Below are positions 57,602 through 64,000 of a stretch of DNA of 64,000 nucleotides, piece after piece. Position numbers and translations under genes: made by a program. Position 1 is the stretch's first letter. Each line of letters starts with the position of its first letter. Below the pieces are notes generated by a model. The model saw only the letters and a list, made by a program, of their open reading frames with translations, was not told the origin of the DNA and ran no database searches. This DNA comes from Thelonectria olida. Its lineage: Eukaryota > Ascomycota > Sordariomycetes > Hypocreales > Nectriaceae. Location of the stretch: the NCBI GenBank assembly GCA_020736575.1, contig JAGPYM010000012.1, positions 868,001 through 932,000 of the forward strand, in the 5' to 3' direction.

Positions 57602-58621
57602 ATGCACACTACCGCCCTCGTCCTCGGCCTCTCGGCTCTCCTCAGTGGAGCTGCCCAAGCCGCCTACACTCTCGAGACCACTTACGATTCCACCAACTTC
57701 TTTGAGGAGTTCAACATGTTCGACGGAGAGGATCCCACCCACGGCTTCGTCGAGTATGTTGACTACCAAACCGCCGCCCAGGACGGTCTCGCCGGCTCCA
57801 AGGACGGTGCCATCTACATGGGCGTCGACTCCACCACTTCCAACCCTGCCAACGGTCGCAAGTCTGTTCGCGTCGAGTCTCAGAAGTCCTGGACCCACGG
57901 TCTCTTCATCTCTGACATTGCCCACATGCCTGGCAGCATTGCTGGCGTTTGGCCCGCTCTCTGGCTCTTTGGACCCTCGTGGCCTTCATCAGGCGAAATC
58001 GATATCATCGAGGGTGTCAACACTCAGGAGAAGAACACCGTCACTCTGCACACCAGCGAGGGCTGCTCCATCACCAACGATGGCTCCATGAGCTCCTCCA
58101 CCCTCAAGGAGACCGACTGCAACACTGACAACGCCGGCACCGGCTGCGGCATGGACACCGCCGACAACTCGAACTACGGTGATGGCTTCAACGACATCGG
58201 CGGCGGCGTCTACGCCATGGAGTGGACTTCGCAGGCCATTTCCGTCTGGTTCTTCCAGCGCAGCCAAATCCCCTCCGACATCAACAGCGAGAAGCCTGAC
58301 CCTTCGAACTGGGGCCAGCCCGTTGCCAAGTTCAACGGCGGTTCCGGTTGCGACATTGACACCCACTTCAAGAACCAGAACCTCATTGTCGACACCACCT
58401 TCTGCGGCGACTGGGCTGGCGCCTCCGAGGTCTGGAACAACAACGCCGAGACCAAGGCCCTGGCCGACACGTGCGAGGACTACGTCGCCAACAACCCGTC
58501 GGCCTTTGCTGAGGCCTACTGGTCCATCAACTCCATCAAGGTCTACCAGCAGGGCGCCAGCAACTACACCTCGCCCTACGCCTCGCGTCGCAGCTACATC
58601 CGCAAGCCTTACCTTGCCTAA
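57602..58621 (+). CDS. Secreted GH16 endo-beta-1,3(4)-glucanase
   Basis: A glycoside hydrolase family 16 enzyme acting on beta-1,3/1,4- or beta-1,3-glucans, secreted. One exon, 339 residues. The signal peptide is residues 1 to about 20 (hydrophobic core ALVLGLSALLSG, Ala-x-Ala end). The family active site is GEIDIIEGVN, with Glu132 as nucleophile, Asp134, and Glu137 as acid/base. Substrate-cleft residues GVWPALWLFG precede it, and CGDWAG and a C-terminal AYWSINSIKVYQ strand follow. The start at 57602 directly gives the signal peptide. Codon use is strongly biased to C-ending codons, suggesting high expression. Role in cell wall remodelling or plant glucan breakdown is inference. Confidence 0.95.
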   Translation: MHTTALVLGLSALLSGAAQAAYTLETTYDSTNFFEEFNMFDGEDPTHGFVEYVDYQTAAQDGLAGSKDGAIYMGVDSTTSNPANGRKSVRVESQKSWTHGLFISDIAHMPGSIAGVWPALWLFGPSWPSSGEIDIIEGVNTQEKNTVTLHTSEGCSITNDGSMSSSTLKETDCNTDNAGTGCGMDTADNSNYGDGFNDIGGGVYAMEWTSQAISVWFFQRSQIPSDINSEKPDPSNWGQPVAKFNGGSGCDIDTHFKNQNLIVDTTFCGDWAGASEVWNNNAETKALADTCEDYVANNPSAFAEAYWSINSIKVYQQGASNYTSPYASRRSYIRKPYLA

Positions 58622-59234
58622 GCGACATGAACAAAAACAAACAAGAAAAATGGTGATGACAATATGAGTGGATAGACTTGGGGGGAGGATACCCGGACCC
58701 GTCGAAGGCTTCGACGTGGGAATCTAAGGAGTTCATTTGGTTTCTTTGGTCATTTTTATGGACACGTACAAAGCGTACATCAGTCTCGATACCTGCCTTT
58801 TACATTCGCTGTACATATTTAGCAACGGGCTTTGAGGGATTCGAGTGAGACCCGCAGGGAGTGGAATCGAAGTCAACAAACATGAATGAAGAAAAACAGT
58901 TTTATCCAATCAGTGGCGTGAATACTGTGATGTCTTGTCTTGACAATTATGACAATGGTTACGATTGAGTGGTACTTGGTGGCTCGTCGTTGAGACAGAC
59001 CTGCACGATGACGCGTAAAGGCTATTAAAAGTAGCGCCTCGCAGTTCAATGGTGTCTCTGTTCTTGTGACTAGTCTCGGTTCATGTCCTTTGTTTCTGTG
59101 TCAAGCGGTTGGATGTCGGACGTTGCAGGAGAGCGGTCGCCCCACTTTGTGCGCAGGCCATGCCATTATCCGGCTGGCCCCAATAGGATATAGAAAGTAC
59201 TAGTTGACCTCCCTGCATCAAAAACAACCAGTTT
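58622..59234. other. Intergenic: GH16 3' region
   Basis: About 0.6 kb between the GH16 stop and the tRNA. Nothing recognised beyond a likely 3' UTR. Confidence 0.55.
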
Positions 59235-59325
59235 GGTTTCGTGGTCTAACGGCTATGACTGCGGATTCTGAAGGACGCTAAGTCCGAAATTTCCGCCAGC
59301 GAGGGTTCGACTCCCTCCGAGACCT
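59235..59325 (+). tRNA. tRNA-Gln (anticodon CUG) with intron
   Basis: A full cloverleaf can be drawn. Acceptor GGTTTCG (59235-59241) pairs with CGAGACC (59318-59324), with discriminator T. Anticodon stem GCGGA (59261-59265) pairs with TCCGC (59292-59296). The loop TT-CTG-A gives CUG at 59268-59270, which reads CAG (Gln). A 19-nt intron at 59272-59290 sits after position 37, the usual place. T-arm GAGGG-TTCGACT-CCCTC. Spliced length is 72 nt. Confidence 0.93.
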
Positions 59326-59328
59326 TCA

Positions 59329-59334
59329 TTTTTT
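59329..59334 (+). terminator. Pol III terminator of tRNA-Gln
   Basis: Six consecutive T residues four bases after the tRNA 3' end. Confidence 0.85.
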
Positions 59335-60154
59335 GGCGTTTTTGACTAATTCTATGATTATCTTTTGTCAAATTCTGTATTTTGATCGATATTCTGATGC
59401 TCTGCGGCCCTGATCGGCTCGTGAACGTGAACCAAGAAGACGTTGAACAGACACATAATAAGTGGGGCGCCGAGTACCGATGTACCTTTTGACGACCTCT
59501 GTGCGTTCGGTCTTTTCCTTCGGCATAACCATATTCGAGGCTCTGAAGAAGGTTCTTTGTTCTCAATCGGTGTTATGAGCGCACCGCACTTTGTCTAGAT
59601 GAGTAACGCTAGGTATGTGTAACTTCAGCACGGACATAGGCATAGTAATGTGGCACAGTCGACAGAGCAGATACCGAGTCGGTCCTTGAAATATGTTGGC
59701 ATTATGCTCTTGGCAATGTCCACCATTAGCTTCGAATGCTTCCTACACACCCGTCACCGCGAGATGAGTACTCAAAGCGATGGACGGGCACGGCAGCCGA
59801 ATCCCACGAGTGTCAGGCCGATCTTGCAGAGATCCTCGACAAGACGGACCGCGATGTTCAGTAAACGGGCAATTATATAATAAAGCCGGCCGCCTTGGAC
59901 GTTGAGGTGGACCTGCGACTCCATAACGCCCAACAAACAAAGCCACGGCTGGGATCTAGGCGGTTATGCTAATCTAACATGTCTTCATTCTCTGTAGCTG
60001 AGCCAGATCCTAGCAAAACTTCAACGTGATGGGGACGGGGACGGGGCACTTATTTAATACATGTAGACAGCTATTCCTCGTGCAAAGTTGTCTTGATGCT
60101 TCATGGATAAATAGTCACTTGCAACCTCGTACTGGAGTCCCTTACGGCTCATCC

Positions 60155-60176
60155 TCTCACTCACTCACTCACTCAC
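60155..60176. repeat. CACT tetranucleotide repeat at MAPEG start
   Basis: About five CACT units ending one base before the start codon, in the leader. Confidence 0.85.
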
Positions 60177-60177
60177 C

Positions 60178-60760
60178 ATGGACTCCCTTCTCTCACGCAA
60201 CTACTCATATTACACTGTAACATCAGCTCCAACTCATGAACCATCACGACAACTCAGCTGATGCCATCACCACAGGTCCCCGCCGCCTTCTTCACTGCGG
60301 CCGTACCACACGCCTACGCCGTCCTCTCGTCACGCGTGCACTATGACAACGCCAACCCTCGCAACCACGACCACAGCGTCGCCAAGTCCGACATTCTCGA
60401 CAAAGTGGTAAGCCCCTCCTCCACTCCCCTCCCTTCCCATACACTCACGCTACGGTTGGCTCACAACCCCAACAGACGCAGCAGCGCGTCCTCCGCGCCA
60501 AAGCCGCCTCGGGAAACGGCTTCGAGACGCTGGGCTTCTTCGCCGCCGCCGTGCTGGCCGCCAACGTCTCGGGCGTGCCCGTGGCGACGCTCAACCTGCT
60601 GACGCTCGGGTACGTGGCTACGCGCGTCGTCTACAACGTCGCGTACGTCTGGCTGTGCACGAATCGCCGGCGCGCGGCGCTGAGGAGTGCGACGTGGATT
60701 TTGGGCGTGTCGCTTGTCGTGACGCTGTGGATCAAGGCTGCGAATAGGGCCATGGCTTAA
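60178..60760 (+). CDS. MAPEG-family membrane protein
   Basis: A small four-helix membrane protein of the eicosanoid/glutathione metabolism (MAPEG) family. Exons are 60178-60216, 60276-60407 and 60476-60760, giving 151 residues. The first exon has only 13 codons, and joining it to exon 2 yields the N-terminal helix LLSRNYSYYTVPAAFFTAAV. YDNANPRN and KAASGNGFETLGFFAAAVLA correspond to the family's conserved loop and second helix; a third helix with NLLTLGYVATRVVYNVAY and a final WILGVSLVVTLWI follow. Fungal members are often called microsomal glutathione transferase-like, but activity is not established by sequence. The start just after a CACT repeat gives the best N-terminus. Confidence 0.92.
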
Positions 60761-61305
60761 CTGGCCGGACAAGTGTGTATTCAGCTTGGATCGGTGGTGG
60801 GATGGGCACTTTTTGGGGGAAGCTATTCGACAAGATTGGTGTGTAAGTGCTCCGTCTTGGCTCAGCTCTGCCGTTGTCGCACGAATCTGTGTGTGTATCT
60901 CAGTGATTTCCCAACATGAGGAAAAGGCCCGAGAATGGTATCAACATCATCTCGGCATTATCACTTGTTTCGCTTGCATTGACACGGATAAGACGGCCGT
61001 TTCTCGCTTCGATGGGCACATGCTGAGTCGGCCTGTGAACAAACACCAAACATACGGTCATGAGTCGCTTCCTTTTGTAGCTCGTTGTAGCTCTTTTCGT
61101 GGTATTAATGTGTTGTCTTTTGCCCTAGATTCTTGAGTCTGTCGCTGTTGAAATCTGACTTCTTATTCAACTCCAAAGTGGCCGGATGATTTGCAGATGA
61201 AGATTGATATGACACTACAGAACGTCACTCACGCACTTCCATCCGCTCTTTAAACACTGTACGAAATATTGAGAGAGAATAATATATGAGCAAAACAGCA
61301 TCGCA
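60761..61305. other. Intergenic, no gene seen
   Basis: About 0.5 kb between the MAPEG gene and the small secreted-protein gene. No coding sequence or RNA gene recognised. Confidence 0.55.
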
Positions 61306-61635
61306 ATGCCATCATTCCACTCCTTCGCCATTCTCCTGGCCGCCGTCATGATCACCGACTTGACAAACGGGAATCCCATCACCTCGGTCTCGATTCCCCT
61401 CGTCACAATCACAATCACCGCGCCTCCGGAACCGCCGACGCAAATCCCGAACACCACTACGAGCTCCCGGCACTGCGACTACGCGTACTGCGACACCGAG
61501 GGCACGTCGTGGTGCTTCTTCTTCGTCCCCTTCACCACCCTCGACCCGACAAAGGGCCCACTACCTGGCGAGACGAGAACTTCCATAGGCTTGTGTGGGC
61601 CAAGTGCGACCGTTTCAACTGTCGTGGATGAATGA
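61306..61635 (+). CDS. Small secreted cysteine-containing protein
   Basis: One exon, 109 residues. A probable signal peptide (residues 1 to about 22, core FAILLAAVMI) is followed by a Thr/Pro-rich stretch and then a compact region with four cysteines (HCDYAYCDTEGTSWC and, later, GLCG). One NTT sequon is present. Families of short fungal secreted proteins with a C-x4-C-x6-C pattern exist, but I cannot assign a named one. Candidate effector or wall-associated protein is inference from size, secretion signal and cysteines. Confidence 0.7.
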   Translation: MPSFHSFAILLAAVMITDLTNGNPITSVSIPLVTITITAPPEPPTQIPNTTTSSRHCDYAYCDTEGTSWCFFFVPFTTLDPTKGPLPGETRTSIGLCGPSATVSTVVDE

Positions 61636-62012
61636 ATGATTGTCCAACAGATACCAGCGGGCTGGCTGAGGACAATGAAGAGGGGGGTGGCATGTCAAAC
61701 TCGCTTGGCTCACAGCGAGAGCTCATGGGAACTACGCAAGTTGCAAACGAAGCATTCTGGGACATCAAAGATGAGTGGAAAAGTAGACAGTTCCTTTCTG
61801 TCCACAACTTCGTGTCAAAAATCTCAACTCATTCAGGTGTATCCTGTTGAATCTCTAGATCCAAACCCAAAGCCTCATGCAAATGTCCTTCCACCTTGAT
61901 GCAAGCCGTGAACCAACCATGCTACCCAAGAAAAACGAAAAGATTGTGGCCCCTTGAATACTCATAGATGCAATCCATATCCCAATACCGGCGCCTGTTC
62001 ATGGTGTAAAAG
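61636..62012. other. Convergent 3' region
   Basis: Lies between the secreted-protein gene (+) and the sugar transporter (-). Probable 3' UTRs only. Confidence 0.5.
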
Positions 62013-64000
62013 CTAAATCCTATCCGCACCGCTAAAACTCTTGTTCCTTGTCAACGTCGCTCGTCCCACGCTTGCCCTCGGCAGTGCTTCGTAGCTAGAC
62101 TTCCTGCGGCGAATTCCAGGCCGAGTCGGGTCGTCATGGCCAACCTGACCTCGCTCTGCGTCGAAGACGCCATCAGCCGGCATGGACGCGTTGTCTCTGA
62201 TCTTGGCCACGAAGAAGGAAGATATAAAGACGCATGCGCCGCCAAGAGCAAGCACTACCGAGTAACTGTGGTCACCGGGTGTTCCGCGAGGCTTCTGCCA
62301 GATCTTGAAGATGATGCTGGAGCCCAGCGTCGCGATGATCTGGGGCGCGGCGATGGCCATGTTGTGGATTCCGAGAATCACTCCAGCCTGGTCAACCTCC
62401 TCTTCTTCTTCCGAATCATCACTTGAGCCTCCACCTCTACCGACCTGAGCGCCAATTGCCGATGAAGTAGCCGTGTCAGCATTCGACCCAAGGTCCAGCT
62501 TTCTCAGCTTCCTGGCCCGGATCTTGGCATCTCGTCTACTAATCTCGGCGCTGATGATGGCGTACGGTGCCCAAAGAGTCATGGCCCATGTGATACCGAC
62601 AAGGCCGATCAAAGCAGTTGCGGCGTTGACACTTCGCACAATGACGGTGCAAAACATGGCCGCTCCGAATAGGACCAGTGACGCAAACCAAGCTCTCTTG
62701 AGCGTGAGTCCAGGGATTCTAAGGCGATCCAACCACGAAGGCTCTTCATCGTTCTCATATATGCTTGTGGGGTCCGAAGTGACGCTTTCAGCCGTGATAG
62801 GCCGCGAGTCATAGGTCGGTGCAATGAAGAAAGGCAGAAAGACGTTGGTACACAAACTCACAATCGAGTTTACAAGAAGAGCAAAAGTGCCGATGCGGGT
62901 TGCCTGCTCGTAAAGCTTGTCAAGCTCAGCCGGTGACATATTGGGGTTCTCTTCAAGGTAGGGTTCGACATAGATTTCTCCAATGTACGAGGATGTATAG
63001 AATAGCAGCGGGAAGAATCCGATCCAGGCAAAGAATTGGACTTGGCATACCCGCTTGATCTGAGGCGGAAGACGCTTGATCGACGTCATGATGGTGAAGA
63101 AGAAGGACAAGACATTTGGTCTATCCTTTTGGACGGGCCCCTCCAATCGAGGATCTCGTTCGGGGATTGTGGTGCTCAAGAAGATAGCCAAAGCAAGAAG
63201 TATGCTGGCGAGAGCGCAAAGAACTTGGAACTGGGTCTTGCCAAGAAACCACAGGTGTTTTGGAAGGTCGGCATACCCAGCAATGTATCCCACAATGTTT
63301 CCAAAGCCTGTCATACGGCTGGCCATGGCATTTGCAGCCTCTTGTTGGTGAGCCGGCGCACAATCGACGATGAAGGCACGGATGGAGGCCTGGACAGTGT
63401 TGATAGCAAAGTCCAGAACGTAGACTCCGATCACGGCAACGATAATGGTAATTGTCCTGACTCCTCCCGATTCTGGATCCGCGCCGAAAATTCCAAGAAT
63501 ATTGGCGACAATCTCCTTTGCCCAGGCCAGGAACAGAAGAGAGAAAATGGTTGCAATCGAACCACCGACCATGAAGGGTTTCCGCTTGCCCCATGGGAGA
63601 CGGCAGCTATCACTTAGCATGCCGACATATGGTTGCACCAACGTGCCGGTGAGAGGCCCTGCAATCCACACCAAGGCCATGAGCGACTTGCTGAGGCCGA
63701 GGGAAAGTAGATATGGCGAGCCATTGGACAGCTCGACGGACCATGCGACCTGAAGACCACCGATGCTGATGGTCAGAAGGATGAGATACCAGATGCTCTT
63801 GGTTGTCTGGCTGTCGTCTATATCCCCACGCGGAGTAGATTCCTCTGGGACATCATTTTGGTCTTCGCTGTTGCTGCTTAGCAGCGGCGACCGCTCGTTG
63901 AATCCCTCATCCGACTGATTGATAGATAGGTTGGATGGGCTGGCGCCGTCGCCTCGGAGCTGCTTCGGAAGGGAGCCCGCGGCAGCTGCGCGCGCATCGC
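62013..64000 (-). CDS. GPH/SUC-type sugar transporter (partial)
   Basis: A proton-coupled disaccharide transporter of the GPH family, related to plant SUT and fission yeast Sut1 (alpha-glucoside/sucrose). The frame is open from the right edge of the window to a TAG ending at 62013, so the N-terminus is missing; 662 residues are visible. The visible start is a Ser/Asp-rich cytosolic tail, then helix 1 (SIWYLILLTISIGG), GGLQVAWSVELSNGSPYL, and the SDSCRLPWGKRKPF motif between helices 2 and 3. VYVLDFAINTVQASIRAFIVD follows in helix 4. A hydrophilic loop with GVDQ-like acidic residues and Gly/Ser runs (GRGGGSSDDSEEEEE) lies before the last helices. No intron was needed in the visible part. Confidence 0.9.
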   Translation of the reverse strand, partial: DARAAAAGSLPKQLRGDGASPSNLSINQSDEGFNERSPLLSSNSEDQNDVPEESTPRGDIDDSQTTKSIWYLILLTISIGGLQVAWSVELSNGSPYLLSLGLSKSLMALVWIAGPLTGTLVQPYVGMLSDSCRLPWGKRKPFMVGGSIATIFSLLFLAWAKEIVANILGIFGADPESGGVRTITIIVAVIGVYVLDFAINTVQASIRAFIVDCAPAHQQEAANAMASRMTGFGNIVGYIAGYADLPKHLWFLGKTQFQVLCALASILLALAIFLSTTIPERDPRLEGPVQKDRPNVLSFFFTIMTSIKRLPPQIKRVCQVQFFAWIGFFPLLFYTSSYIGEIYVEPYLEENPNMSPAELDKLYEQATRIGTFALLVNSIVSLCTNVFLPFFIAPTYDSRPITAESVTSDPTSIYENDEEPSWLDRLRIPGLTLKRAWFASLVLFGAAMFCTVIVRSVNAATALIGLVGITWAMTLWAPYAIISAEISRRDAKIRARKLRKLDLGSNADTATSSAIGAQVGRGGGSSDDSEEEEEVDQAGVILGIHNMAIAAPQIIATLGSSIIFKIWQKPRGTPGDHSYSVVLALGGACVFISSFFVAKIRDNASMPADGVFDAERGQVGHDDPTRPGIRRRKSSYEALPRASVGRATLTRNKSFSGADRI

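Larger units (their letters stand above)
59326..60177. other. Intergenic: tRNA to MAPEG gene
   Basis: Carries the tRNA terminator and then the MAPEG promoter. A CACT microsatellite lies directly before the MAPEG ATG. No other gene seen. Confidence 0.55.

Noticed and set aside
1..64000. CRISPR arrays, rRNA or intact transposons
   Set aside because: None was seen: no regularly spaced repeats, no recognisable rRNA segments, and no transposase or reverse transcriptase frames.

Overview
The window is nuclear DNA of a filamentous ascomycete. The genes carry short spliceosomal introns (about 45-70 bp, GT..AG with CTAAC/CTGAC-like branch sites), a Zn2Cys6 transcription factor, a vacuole/endosome-type FYVE-RING ligase, a tricalbin, a MNN10-type mannosyltransferase and a Pezizomycotina-style set of transporters. 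Protein character suggests Sordariomycetes, perhaps Hypocreales; that placement is inference. No prokaryotic, viral or CRISPR features were seen and no intact transposon.

Layout. 1-3.0 kb: histidyl-tRNA synthetase (-) with an apparent alternative mitochondrial start. 3.0-6.3 kb: no convincing gene, but a weak minus-strand coding-like relic. 6.3-28.0 kb: an accessory stretch holding a full-length ABC-B exporter (+), an alpha/beta hydrolase (-), a C2H2 plus Zn2Cys6 regulator (-), a DHA1-like MFS transporter (+), a broken coding relic, a short-chain dehydrogenase (-) divergent from a flavin monooxygenase fused to an acetoacetate-decarboxylase-like domain (+), and a small cupin (+). 29.0-31.0 kb: FYVE-RING E3 ligase (+). 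34.7-39.4 kb: tricalbin (+). 40.3-43.0 kb: proteasome beta5 subunit (+) convergent with mitochondrial Qri7-type tRNA threonylcarbamoyltransferase (-). 43.4-46.7 kb: a large single-pass membrane protein of unknown function (-). 51.2-52.7 kb: MNN10-like mannosyltransferase (+). 57.6-58.6 kb: secreted GH16 glucanase (+). 59.2 kb: intron-containing tRNA-Gln(CUG). 60.2-61.6 kb: MAPEG-family membrane protein and a small secreted cysteine-containing protein. 62.0-64.0 kb: GPH/SUC-type sugar transporter (-), cut by the window edge.

How the genes may work together. Housekeeping genes (HisRS, Pre2, Qri7, tricalbin, MNN10-like) are interleaved with accessory genes. The SDR / monooxygenase-decarboxylase / cupin group with two exporters, a hydrolase and a regulator looks like a small aromatic- or polyketide-modifying (catabolic or tailoring) neighbourhood. 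No PKS, NRPS or terpene synthase lies in the window, so the substrate cannot be named. Three long gene-poor intervals (31.0-34.7, 46.7-51.2 and 52.7-57.6 kb) precede or separate genes and probably contain long 5' leaders and promoters.

All splice sites were inferred by reading frame continuity and consensus; none has transcript support here.
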